Shown here: positions 1-7,132 of the stretch, one piece after another | Layout: every line of letters begins with the position of its first letter | Position numbering within the stretch: the first letter of the stretch is position 1 | Assembly (NCBI GenBank): GCA_021776135.1 | Contig: JAJFGL010000055.1 | Coordinates: 62,001 to 126,000 of the forward strand | DNA: 64,000 nt | Source: Kiloniellaceae bacterium | GTDB lineage: Bacteria > Pseudomonadota > Alphaproteobacteria > Kiloniellales > J153 | Direction of reading: 5' to 3' | The notes under the pieces: model-generated | What the model saw: only the letters and a program-made list of their open reading frames with translations | What the model was told of the DNA's origin: nothing | Database searches by the model: none | Translations under genes and position numbers: made by a program

Positions 1-429
1 CCTAGCGAAAGCCGGCGCGATACTTGGATCAACCCGGCGATCGAATCTCTTTATGGCGATCTCTTCCGCGCCGGATTCGCCCACAGTGTGGAGTGTTGGC
101 GCGACGGCGCCCTGGTCGGCGGTTTGTACGGGGTTTCCCTAGGCGCCGCGTTCTTCGGCGAGAGCATGTTCAGCCGGGCTAGCGATGCCTCTAAGGTGGC
201 GCTCGCGCATCTCGCGCTGCGGCTTCGCCTGGGCGGCTACCGGCTTCTCGATACGCAATTCGTCACCGAGCATCTTCGCGGCTTTGGTGCCAGGGAGATT
301 TCCAGAGATACCTACCGCGGCCTTCTGGCCAAGGCGATCACCACGGCGGCGGTTTTCCCGCTCGAGGTAAGCCAAGAGGATATCGAGAAATTTATAGAGC
401 CTAGAGCGCCGGCGCCAGAAGACGCCTGA
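1..429 (+). CDS. aat: Leucyl/phenylalanyl-tRNA--protein transferase, 3' part
   Basis: This is the C-terminal part of the enzyme that transfers Leu or Phe from aminoacyl-tRNA to N-terminal Arg/Lys of proteins, marking them for ClpS/ClpAP degradation in the N-degron pathway. The frame is open from the first base, so the start lies outside the window. Visible family motifs are INPAIESLY near the cut end, [21 protein letters not shown], and [16 protein letters not shown]. About 142 codons remain of the usual 220-250. The stop region overlaps the 3' end of the convergent crcB by 29 bases. In alphaproteobacteria aat commonly sits beside DUF2155 and NDUFA12 genes, as it nearly does here. Identification is firm; only the N-terminus is missing. 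Confidence 0.95.
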   Translation, partial: PSESRRDTWINPAIESLYGDLFRAGFAHSVECWRDGALVGGLYGVSLGAAFFGESMFSRASDASKVALAHLALRLRLGGYRLLDTQFVTEHLRGFGAREISRDTYRGLLAKAITTAAVFPLEVSQEDIEKFIEPRAPAPEDA

Positions 430-790
430 AAACCCACATACCGAAGAACAAAGCCCCAACCGAACACACGACCGAAGCGCCGACGTAAAGCGCGCACAGA
501 AGCAACCGCCCGCGTTCGTATAAAACCACGAAATCCAATGAAAAGGTGGAGAAGGTGGTGAAGGCGCCCAGGAAACCGACCACCAGGAACAGGCGGGTCT
601 GAGACGAGGCCGACCAGACCAGCGCCAAGATCTCAGTCAGCGCCCCCATGGCGAAAGACCCGGCAACGTTGACGATCAGGGTTCCGAAGGGAAAGGCAGC
701 GCCCAGGATATGACCGGCGGCGATGAAAACAAGATAACGCGCGACCGCGCCCAGGGCTCCACCGCCGGCCACGGCAAGCAGCGCCTTCAT
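401..790 (-). CDS. crcB: Fluoride efflux channel CrcB
   Basis: CrcB (Fluc) is a small inner-membrane dual-topology channel that exports fluoride. The 129-residue length fits the family. Four hydrophobic segments are visible, with the signatures [10 protein letters not shown] at the N-terminus, [14 protein letters not shown] in the second helix, and [12 protein letters not shown] in the third, which carries the Na+/F- pore residues. It converges on aat with a short 3' overlap. Fluoride riboswitches often precede crcB; I looked upstream and could not make the consensus fit. Identification is secure. Confidence 0.93.
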   Translation of the reverse strand: MKALLAVAGGGALGAVARYLVFIAAGHILGAAFPFGTLIVNVAGSFAMGALTEILALVWSASSQTRLFLVVGFLGAFTTFSTFSLDFVVLYERGRLLLCALYVGASVVCSVGALFFGMWVFRRLLAPAL

Positions 791-915
791 GACCGCGCCG
801 GGGAAGATTTCGGGGTGAGGAGACTCATGGGCCTATGCGAAAACAACGAATGTCCCGGCACTGTAATGGAGTCGGCCCGCGTTTACACCCGCCCAAGGGC
901 AGCCTGGATAACGAT

Positions 916-1452
916 TTAGCCGTTTAGAATATCGTCGATCTCGGATTGATCCACGGTCACCTCGTCGCCGTGGATGATCGCACTGGCGACATCGACGAAT
1001 TTACGCAGGTTCCGGGTCGCGGTCGCGGCGGTGTCGGCGATCAAGTCCTCGTTTTGCGTCTCCAAGGCCGCTTGGATCTTCTCCAGGCCCCGGGCGACCA
1101 GGGCATCCATGGTCGCGACGGCGCTATCGAAGGGCTCGCGGAAACGGGGCGGCGAATTCTCATAGGCCAGGACCGCCAAATCCCGATCCGAGAAGGCGCT
1201 ATCCTGGAAATGATTCGCGTAACTCTTGGGGCGCCAATCCTTGGCGTCTTCCAGGCATTCCGGCATGCTGGGGATCATTTCGATGACCATAATGATCTCA
1301 TTGAAATGATTGAGGTAATCTGTAGCCAGCAAGCTGGTTTCGTTGATGTTCTTGCCCCTGACGAGACGCGCCAGGGTACGCGAGTGACTGGGCGCCACCG
1401 GCTGCGCGGCCTTCTCTTCCGTTTGTTTCCGTGTTCCCGTTTGATCGCTCAA
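916..1452 (-). CDS. Conserved hypothetical protein, 178 aa
   Basis: I do not recognise a named family. The protein is soluble, without signal peptide or membrane segment. The first 25 residues are polar and probably disordered. The remainder looks helical and acidic, with a motif around RLVRGKNINETSLLATDYLNHFNEI and an acidic C-terminus ending in EIDDILNG. Codon usage is typical of the neighbouring housekeeping genes, so this looks like a real chromosomal gene and not a shadow. It stands alone between crcB and the DUF2155 gene, with about 220 bases of upstream DNA before the next stop codon, enough for its own promoter. Confidence 0.75.
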   Translation of the reverse strand: MSDQTGTRKQTEEKAAQPVAPSHSRTLARLVRGKNINETSLLATDYLNHFNEIIMVIEMIPSMPECLEDAKDWRPKSYANHFQDSAFSDRDLAVLAYENSPPRFREPFDSAVATMDALVARGLEKIQAALETQNEDLIADTAATATRNLRKFVDVASAIIHGDEVTVDQSEIDDILNG

Positions 1453-1671
1453 AATCGACCGTCCCAGAGCTTCTGCAAATCGCGGCTAGTTATCGCCGCC
1501 CGTACAGCCGTGAGGAAACCCCGATCCGGCCACTGCCAATAAGGCGATATAATTCCTAATTTTCGGTGATAACGATGCCGGAATTACACGTACCATAACA
1601 AAAATAAATGAATTCTTCCCGCAATGGTTGTGCCCTTGGATGCTTAAACGGCACTTTCGCGCGGCTTGGCC

Positions 1672-2181
1672 CTAGTTCGGGGGCGGTTCCGGCGCGCCGC
1701 CGACCGCGACAGACGCGCAATCGATGACCCAGATGTCGTAAACCGGGTGCTCCAGGGCTGAGATGGCTGGCGAGGAGGCAAACATCCAGCCTGTGAAGAC
1801 CGCCACCGAGGGCGAGTCCGGCCGGACATCGACGATCTCGAGAAAGGCCGCGCTTTCCGGCGTTTCGGTCGGCGGCTTCTTTTCGCAGGCGCGCGCCGTG
1901 ATCTCCAAGGTGCCGAACCTGGCCACGGCGCCGATCGGGGCCTCGACGGTGGAGACCCGGGCCGTGGTCTTGTTGAGGCCCTGAAGAATAGCGGCCTGGA
2001 GGAGAGGCGCGGGCATAGGTGTGGCCTCAAGGGTTCGATCCAGAGGCGGGGTTTCGGCTTGGGCCCAGACCTCGCCAGCTTGGGTCCAGGCCAGGACAAG
2101 CGATCCCAGGGCGGCGGCCGCGAAACCGCCGCGCATCGTACGCGCGCGCCCCAAATTCAAGACCCTTCGTCTCATATCCAT
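1672..2181 (-). CDS. DUF2155 domain-containing exported protein
   Basis: The product is a secreted, probably periplasmic protein of unknown function. An arginine-rich start followed by a hydrophobic stretch (FAAAALGSLVLAW) ending in VWAQA resembles a cleavable signal peptide. The mature part holds the DUF2155 core: GLNKTTARVSTVEAPIGA, a single Cys in ITARACEKKPP, and the highly conserved VFTGWMFASSPAISALEHP followed by YDIWVIDC. The two cysteines could form a disulfide. The start is uncertain: an in-frame GTG at 2229 and ATGs at 2175 and 2136 are alternatives. In alphaproteobacteria this gene usually travels with the NDUFA12 and aat genes, as it does here. Family assignment is good; function is unknown. 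Confidence 0.85.
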   Translation of the reverse strand: MDMRRRVLNLGRARTMRGGFAAAALGSLVLAWTQAGEVWAQAETPPLDRTLEATPMPAPLLQAAILQGLNKTTARVSTVEAPIGAVARFGTLEITARACEKKPPTETPESAAFLEIVDVRPDSPSVAVFTGWMFASSPAISALEHPVYDIWVIDCASVAVGGAPEPPPN

Positions 2182-2264
2182 GGTATGCCGATAGCAGGTC
2201 TTTATGAGGCTTGGATTAAGGATGCCCACGCCGCTTTAGCTGGCCGGCCGCCATGCGGCGCCCT

Positions 2265-2726
2265 TTATTCCGGCTTGGTGGCGGATTCGGCGGCGCTGAA
2301 GATAAACCGGCCCAGCAAATCGACGACATTGATGGACCCCTGGGTAAAGGTTATCTGCTCGCCGGCCTTCAGGTTATCCAGTTCGCCGCCCGGCTCCAAG
2401 GCCACGAAGTTGGCGCCCAGCAAACCATCGGCCAGAATCCGGGCCGAGGTATCGCGAGGTAAAAGTACGGCATCGTCGATGGTCATGGTGATGACCGCGA
2501 AGAATGTTTTGGGATCCAGGGTCTGGGTTTCGACGATCCCGATCTTGACACCGGACATGCGGACCTCGGCGCCCGGCGACAGCCCGGAAGCGTTATCAAA
2601 CTCGGCGATCAGCCTGTAGCCAACACCGCTTTGCACCGTACCGCTTTGAAAAACCAAGTAGATAAAAAAGCCGGCGACCAGGAGAACCACGCCGCCCATC
2701 ACGGTTTCGATCACGCTACGGTTCAT
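2265..2726 (-). CDS. mlaD: MlaD-family outer-membrane lipid asymmetry protein
   Basis: MlaD is the inner-membrane-anchored MCE-domain component of the Mla phospholipid ABC transporter, which keeps phospholipids out of the outer-membrane outer leaflet. The 153-residue protein has one N-terminal transmembrane helix (about residues 8-27, GGVVLLVAGFFIYLVF) and one MCE domain (YRLIAEFDNASGLSPGAEVRMSGVKIG, then LLGANFVALEPGG). The ATG at 2726 is preferred over an earlier in-frame start because a GAGGGA ribosome-binding site lies about 10 bases upstream and the family starts just before its helix. It lies directly downstream of NDUFA12. The ATPase and permease genes (mlaF, mlaE) are not in the window. 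Confidence 0.88.
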   Translation of the reverse strand: MNRSVIETVMGGVVLLVAGFFIYLVFQSGTVQSGVGYRLIAEFDNASGLSPGAEVRMSGVKIGIVETQTLDPKTFFAVITMTIDDAVLLPRDTSARILADGLLGANFVALEPGGELDNLKAGEQITFTQGSINVVDLLGRFIFSAAESATKPE

Positions 2727-2730
2727 AATT

Positions 2731-3117
2731 TCACTTTCCCTCGGGGCGCCAAGCCTGGTAATCGCCGGTCCCCTTGGCGCGCTGTCCCGCCGCCAGGGTG
2801 TGGCCGGGCGGCCGGTAGGCACCGGCGGTGCCGGTGGCATTGGGTTTGTGGTCTTTTTGCCAGGGTTTCCGGGGCGCACCGCCGACGGGCGGCGCGGCCT
2901 CGACGGTGTGATGCAGCCAGGCGTGCCAATCCGGGGGCACGCGGCTGGCCTCGACCTCGCCGTTATAAATCACCCAGCGCCGCTCCTTGCGCAGCGAATC
3001 GTGGTGTACGTGCCCACCATTCTTCTCACGGTAATAGATATTGCCGTCTTGGTCGCGCCCGACCTCTTGCCCGCGAAGCCAGGTATAAAGCCGGGTTCCG
3101 ATATGGGTGCTGGACAT
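2731..3117 (-). CDS. NADH:ubiquinone oxidoreductase accessory subunit NDUFA12 (B17.2) family
   Basis: This is the bacterial homologue of the mitochondrial complex I accessory subunit NDUFA12/B17.2, a hallmark of alphaproteobacteria and mitochondria. It binds the peripheral arm of complex I. Typical motifs are visible: GTRLYTWLRGQEVGRDQDGN, YYREKNG, RRWVIYNGEVEASRVPPDWHAWLHHT, and a Pro-rich C-terminus with KPWQKDHKPNATGT. The length of 128 residues fits. It is first in the minus-strand cluster with mlaD (4-base gap) and DUF2155. Its main complex I partners are encoded elsewhere. Confidence 0.93.
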   Translation of the reverse strand: MSSTHIGTRLYTWLRGQEVGRDQDGNIYYREKNGGHVHHDSLRKERRWVIYNGEVEASRVPPDWHAWLHHTVEAAPPVGGAPRKPWQKDHKPNATGTAGAYRPPGHTLAAGQRAKGTGDYQAWRPEGK

Positions 3118-3291
3118 TATCTCGGCGATCCGTCCTGTCGGTCATAATGAAATCTGCGCCGAATCCAGAGGAATCGGCGGCGCGACTATGTCATCTCGCG
3201 CGCCTTGCGTCTAGAGGCGGGCGAGGCCTTGCGCCGAGAGGCGGTGGGGCCTTGCGCCCCAGGGCCCACCTTTGAAACACTGGAGGTCGCC

Positions 3292-3759
3292 ATGACCGCC
3301 AAACGCCTCTTGATCGTCGCCCACATCCCCTCGCCCAATACCGTGCGGCTGCGCGATGCCGTTCGGTCGGGGGCGGCCGCGCCGGAGATCGAAAATGTGG
3401 AGGTTCTCGTCAAGACCCCCTTCGAGACCGGGCCCGCCGACGTCCTGGCGGCGGGCGCGCTGATCCTGGGGACGACCGAAAACCTCGGCACCATGAGCGG
3501 CGCCCTGAAGGACTTTTTCGACCGCTGCTACTATCCCTGCCTGGAGGAAACCCAAGGCCTGCCCTACGCCCTCTACATACGCGCCGGCCATGACGGCACC
3601 GGCACCCGGCGCGCGGTCGAAAGCATTACCGGCGGCCTGCGCTGGCGCGCGGTTCAGGAACCCCTGATCCTGCGCGGGGACTGGCAAGACAGCTTCGCCA
3701 AGCAGTGCGAGGAACTCGGCATGGCCCTGGCGGCGGGCTTGGAAGCGGGGGTGTTTTAG
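3292..3759 (+). CDS. Flavodoxin-family / NAD(P)H-dependent oxidoreductase
   Basis: The protein has a flavodoxin-like fold predicted to bind FMN. It opens with a beta strand (RLLIVAHIPSPNTVRLRDAV) that replaces the usual phosphate-binding loop, followed by GALILGTTENLGTMSGALKDFFDRCYYPC, the typical second flavin-contact loop of flavodoxin-like reductases. The ATG at 3292 follows a GGAGG site by 6 bases, so the longer upstream frame is rejected. Five bases separate it from the racemase-family gene downstream, suggesting co-transcription. The substrate cannot be inferred. Confidence 0.8.
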   Translation: MTAKRLLIVAHIPSPNTVRLRDAVRSGAAAPEIENVEVLVKTPFETGPADVLAAGALILGTTENLGTMSGALKDFFDRCYYPCLEETQGLPYALYIRAGHDGTGTRRAVESITGGLRWRAVQEPLILRGDWQDSFAKQCEELGMALAAGLEAGVF

Positions 3760-3764
3760 CCGTC

Positions 3765-4454
3765 ATGCCTTCGCACATCGGTATCGTGGGCTGTTCCGCC
3801 GAGGGCGCCGCCCTTTGCTATAAAACCATTTGCACGCGAGGGCCTGAGATTTACGGCCCCCACGCGCATCCCGAAGTCTCCATGCATACGCCTTCCTTGG
3901 CCGACTACGTGACCTGTTGCGAGGCCGGGGATTGGCGGGGCGTCGGCGAAATCATGCTCGCCTCGGCGAGCAAGCTGGCCAAGCTTGGCGCCGACTTCCT
4001 GATCTGCCCCGACAACACCATCCACCGGGCCTTGCCTTACATAGAGGCCCAATCGCCCCTGCCCTGGCTGCACATCGCCGAGGTCGCCGCCGCCGAGGCC
4101 GCCGGACGCGGGTTCAAACGCCTCGGCCTACTCGGCACCCGCTGGCTGGTCGAGAGCGAAGTTTATCCGGAAAAACTCGCGGCGCGCGGACTGGAATACC
4201 AGTGTCCGGATTCCGCCGAACGAGAGGAGCTCAACCGCATAATCATGGAGGAACTGGTTTACGGCGTCTTCAAGCCCGAAGCGGTCGCCACGCACCAGCG
4301 GATCATCGAAAGCCTAAAAAACCAGGGCTGCGACGCTGTCGTGCTCGGCTGCACCGAGATACCCCTGATTATGAACGACGCGAATTCGCCGCTGCCAACG
4401 CTAGATTCCACGCGCCTACTCGCCCGCGCGGCGCTTCGCCGGGCAGGCAGCTAA
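3765..4454 (+). CDS. Aspartate/glutamate racemase family protein
   Basis: This is a cofactor-independent two-cysteine racemase of the Asp/Glu racemase superfamily. The N-terminus MPSHIGIVGCSAEGAALCY gives the first Rossmann-like strand. The two catalytic cysteines are visible as ICPDNTIH (about residue 84) and VVLGCTEIPLI (about residue 195). At 229 residues it matches aspartate racemases more than MurI (about 270). The start at 3765 is the conserved family start; a longer frame exists upstream but would overlap the preceding gene. The substrate could be aspartate, glutamate or another amino acid; the sequence does not decide. Confidence 0.85.
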   Translation: MPSHIGIVGCSAEGAALCYKTICTRGPEIYGPHAHPEVSMHTPSLADYVTCCEAGDWRGVGEIMLASASKLAKLGADFLICPDNTIHRALPYIEAQSPLPWLHIAEVAAAEAAGRGFKRLGLLGTRWLVESEVYPEKLAARGLEYQCPDSAEREELNRIIMEELVYGVFKPEAVATHQRIIESLKNQGCDAVVLGCTEIPLIMNDANSPLPTLDSTRLLARAALRRAGS

Positions 4455-4504
4455 GACTTCTATTTCAATCCTGATGAGTTTTTTTATTTTATTCTTGGCC
4501 CAAT

Positions 4505-5263
4505 CTACTTCTGATTGAGACTCCGAATGGTTTCATAGGTCACCCCTACAGAAAACCGGACGATATCCTCTCGGATGCTAGAGAAATCGGCTTCCGTGAT
4601 ATTATCGAAATTACCCGGATCGCTGTGGCCAAAGAAAGGCACACTGGGGATACGCAGCATTTCACCTAGTTTTTCGCCCTGCGCTAAGTCCACGAGTGGA
4701 TTGAGTACAAACACACCCCAATCTATGGCAGCGACAGAGTAGTAGTTGGTGAATCCAAAAAAGCTGCGCGTATATACTCCTGATGTCTGGGCTTTAAAAA
4801 ACGTACATCCATATGCACCGCATTCCATGGCGGCTGTTACGGGCGATTCTTTCAGAACGAATAGGGCGCGCAGCCCCATATCATCGCGCAGTTGTTGCAG
4901 GCGCTTTTCTTTTCCGGGCGCGATTTGCCACTTTCCCTCACTCGCTACAATTAGCTTAGCGACCTGGGGATACTGCAAGCCAGTGTCCTTGAGATTAACG
5001 GCGGTATATCCGGCGTTCTTCAGAGTCTTCGAGATGCCCTCGGTAAGGGCCGCCTCAAGTTGCCAGTCATAGGGGTATTCCTTGGCAAAATTATTGAAGA
5101 TGGTAGTCCCGATGTGCGTGTGCGTAGGACGCGGCCCAATTTCGACGAAGACACCGATGCGGTCGCCATATTTCGTCTCGAGCTGAGGTATCGGCGGCAC
5201 GCTGGCACACCCCGAAATAAGGAGAATACCCCCCCAAAAAATAGCGCGGGAAAGCAATCGCAT
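4505..5263 (-). CDS. Predicted lipoprotein, 252 aa
   Basis: This is an exported lipoprotein of unknown function. The N-terminus has basic residues, a hydrophobic core and the lipobox LISGC, with the lipidated cysteine at residue 19. The mature region looks globular with mixed alpha/beta predicted structure (IGVFVEIGPRPTHTHIGTT, AALTEGISKTLKNAGY, ALFVLKESPVTAAMECGAYGC). A GAGGAA ribosome-binding site precedes the ATG at 5263. The gene seems less GC-rich than its neighbours and has no obvious operon partner, so it may be a later acquisition. I recognise no family. Confidence 0.75.
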   Translation of the reverse strand: MRLLSRAIFWGGILLISGCASVPPIPQLETKYGDRIGVFVEIGPRPTHTHIGTTIFNNFAKEYPYDWQLEAALTEGISKTLKNAGYTAVNLKDTGLQYPQVAKLIVASEGKWQIAPGKEKRLQQLRDDMGLRALFVLKESPVTAAMECGAYGCTFFKAQTSGVYTRSFFGFTNYYSVAAIDWGVFVLNPLVDLAQGEKLGEMLRIPSVPFFGHSDPGNFDNITEADFSSIREDIVRFSVGVTYETIRSLNQK

Positions 5264-5404
5264 ATTTTCCTCTATGAATGATCTCGATTAGACATAATTC
5301 GCGTGTGGCTCACGCGACCGTTGCTACACGGGCTATACTGAGTGTGTAGCCGCCCGCAATGGCCGTCAAGAGTCTGAGAAATCCCCAGAAAGCGCGATTC
5401 GGGA

Positions 5405-5731
5405 TCATGTCTTAGCTTTCTTCGCCCGCCCCTTCTTCTTGAGCGCGGCGTTTAGCGCCTGGGCGGCTTTGGCTAGGGGGTCGCGGTGGGCTTCGTCGAG
5501 GGGCGGCATGGCCTTCATGGCGCCCGCCAACTCGCTTAGTATATCGGCGAGCAGATAGTAGTGCAGGTGCAGGCTCACCTCGCGCCGCTGCTCGCCCCGG
5601 CGCTGGAGCTTGAGCATGACCTCGTCCTCGTCGGCCTTGACCTCGAAGCCGGAGGCTTTCCCGAACGAGCCCATATAGACCTTCTCGGGGAACTCGATGG
5701 AGACCTCCGCCTTATCCGTGATGGATTTCAT
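5405..5731 (-). CDS. Conserved hypothetical protein, 108 aa
   Basis: This small soluble protein has a beta-rich N-terminal half (KAEVSIEFPEKVYMGSFG, FEVKADEDEVMLKLQRRGEQ) and a helical middle with LHLHYYLLADILSELAGAM. It ends in a Lys/Ala-rich basic tail (LNAALKKKGRAKKAKT). The start at 5731 is chosen over an ATG 114 bases upstream because an AGAGGA site lies about 10 bases before it. The function is unknown to me. It is transcribed away from the DUF6352-like gene at 5844 across a 112-base shared promoter region. Confidence 0.7.
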   Translation of the reverse strand: MKSITDKAEVSIEFPEKVYMGSFGKASGFEVKADEDEVMLKLQRRGEQRREVSLHLHYYLLADILSELAGAMKAMPPLDEAHRDPLAKAAQALNAALKKKGRAKKAKT

Positions 5732-5843
5732 CTTGTTCGTCCTCTGTTCGCCTTGCTGGGCGCTAATGTACGATGCCCGGCCCCGGCGCGATTTGATGCA
5801 CGTCACTTGCCCGCCTCCTTCCCCGCCCCTATAGACTTCAGCC

Positions 5844-6872
5844 ATGGCTGATTTTTGGCGCGACTCAGGCTATGGGCTGCTGGACGGGGACTCGCGCGGC
5901 CACCTGCGCGTGACCGGCGATTTCCTGCGCGCCTATTTCCAGCGGCCGGAGCTGCGTCCAGTCGAAGAATCCTGCCCGGCGGAGCGGGCCTTGCATGCGG
6001 CGCTGTTAAGAAACCCGCGCGAGGCGGTGCCGGAGGCGCGCCTGGGCGAGCTGACCGACCCGGACGCGGTTGAGAACTACCGCGTCGTACTCGGCTTCCG
6101 CGACCGCCTGCTGGCCGCCGGCACGATCGAGGAATGTTACCTGCGGTTGTTTCTTCCCGGCGATAAATCGGATCCGGGCGTGCCCGTGCCGCCGTTGTTC
6201 ATCGATCAGATGGCCCACGTCATCGCGCGCGCCGTGCTGGAGGGTTGCGAGGACGGCCTGCGGGCGCGGGCCGGTGAGCTCTTGTTCCGCGAGCAGACCG
6301 TCACGATCCAAGACGGCGCGATCATGGCCGCCGACGCGGAGACGGTCGATATGCACGCCAGTTCCGGCGGCTTCGGCGATCTAGGCCGCTTGATCGCCGA
6401 AGCCCAGACACCCTTGCGCACGCTGGAGCTGGATGTGCTGAGCGAGGCCAACGCAGGGCTCTACTGGGGCCGCGACCAGGCCCACGACACGGTGCTGGAT
6501 TTGTCCTTCGCCGGCGCCGGGCTGGATGCCCTCTCGCGCCTGCTGGAAGCCTGGATACGGCATTTCCTGGATGTCGAAGCCTCGATTCAGCCGGTCCAGC
6601 GAATCGCCGACGAGAAATGGGTTTGGCACATCGGCCTCGACGCCGAAGGCAGCGCCATTCTCAACGACCTTTATAACGGCGCCGAGGTCGGGGAAGAACG
6701 CCTGGCCCGTCTGTTATCCTTGTTCCGCCTGGACTTTGCCGATTCCAGCCTCATGCCCACCGCCATCGCTGGGCGCCCGGTCTATCTGGCCCTGGCCATG
6801 ACGGCGGAGGGGAGATTGCGCCTGAAGCCGCAAAACCTGCTGGTCAACTTGCCCCTCGCCGAACGGGCGTAA
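5844..6872 (+). CDS. DUF6352-like conserved hypothetical protein
   Basis: The product is a 342-residue soluble protein that I place, from memory of the N-terminus (ADFWRDSGYGLLDGDSRGHL, DFLRAYFQRPELRP), in the DUF6352 family found in alpha- and betaproteobacteria. No catalytic motif is evident. Conserved-looking segments include LRLFLPGDKSDPGVPVPPLF, DQMAHVIARAVL, ELLFREQTV and EKWVWHIGLDAEGSAILNDL. No signal peptide or membrane helix is seen. It is monocistronic, and about 260 bases follow before the nrdJ start. Function is unknown. Confidence 0.75.
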   Translation: MADFWRDSGYGLLDGDSRGHLRVTGDFLRAYFQRPELRPVEESCPAERALHAALLRNPREAVPEARLGELTDPDAVENYRVVLGFRDRLLAAGTIEECYLRLFLPGDKSDPGVPVPPLFIDQMAHVIARAVLEGCEDGLRARAGELLFREQTVTIQDGAIMAADAETVDMHASSGGFGDLGRLIAEAQTPLRTLELDVLSEANAGLYWGRDQAHDTVLDLSFAGAGLDALSRLLEAWIRHFLDVEASIQPVQRIADEKWVWHIGLDAEGSAILNDLYNGAEVGEERLARLLSLFRLDFADSSLMPTAIAGRPVYLALAMTAEGRLRLKPQNLLVNLPLAERA

Positions 6873-6945
6873 CGGCCACCAGAAAACCGCGGAAAACACG
6901 CGTTCCGGGATTCTTCCCCCAAATATTTCGATTCTCTTCTAGCGG

Positions 6946-6994
6946 ACCACAGTATGTTGTGGTTTAATCCATGCAGACCACAATACTTGCGCAT
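6946..6994 (+). promoter_or_regulatory. Two NrdR-type boxes upstream of nrdJ
   Basis: Two related 18-bp elements, at 6946-6963 (ACCACAGTATGTTGTGGT, nearly palindromic) and 6977-6994 (ACCACAATACTTGCGCAT), start exactly 31 bp apart, that is three helical turns. Paired 16-18 bp boxes with this phasing are the known operator layout of NrdR, the ATP/dATP-sensing repressor of ribonucleotide reductase genes. The second box is degenerate in its right half. They lie about 140-185 bases before the nrdJ start. nrdR itself is not in the window. Confidence 0.7.
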
Positions 6995-7020
6995 CCAGCT
7001 TTGGGAAGCTTGGCCAAGTG

Positions 7021-7101
7021 GCGGTTGGCCAGTGGCCCCACGGGGCCGATTCGGGTGCGAATCGGCGTATTACGGACGGGTATTGGCGCGGGGGCAATAC
7101 C
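7021..7101 (+). promoter_or_regulatory. Structured 5' leader of nrdJ with consecutive hairpins
   Basis: Three perfect stems lie in the leader. GGCCCC (7034-7039) pairs with GGGGCC (7042-7047). A 9-bp stem joins 7045-7053 to 7058-7066. A 7-bp stem joins 7079-7085 to 7095-7101. The first two share bases 7045-7047 and so compete. No T-run follows any of them, so they are not simple terminators. Whether they regulate nrdJ is inference. Confidence 0.4.
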
Positions 7102-7132
7102 GACACATCCTAACCGAGGGGCACCTAGAAGC

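Noticed and set aside
791-900. Possible fluoride riboswitch upstream of crcB
   Set aside because: ATGAGTCTCCTC-like bases resemble part of the 3' consensus but the 5' block and pseudoknot partners could not be aligned.
6990-7132. Cobalamin riboswitch in the nrdJ leader
   Set aside because: CAGTGGC occurs only as the reverse complement of the B12-box motif; the sense-strand core is absent.
6971-7132. 54-codon N-terminal extension of nrdJ
   Set aside because: Its ATG lies in the operator region, and it contains the leader hairpins; NrdJ homologues start near 7133.
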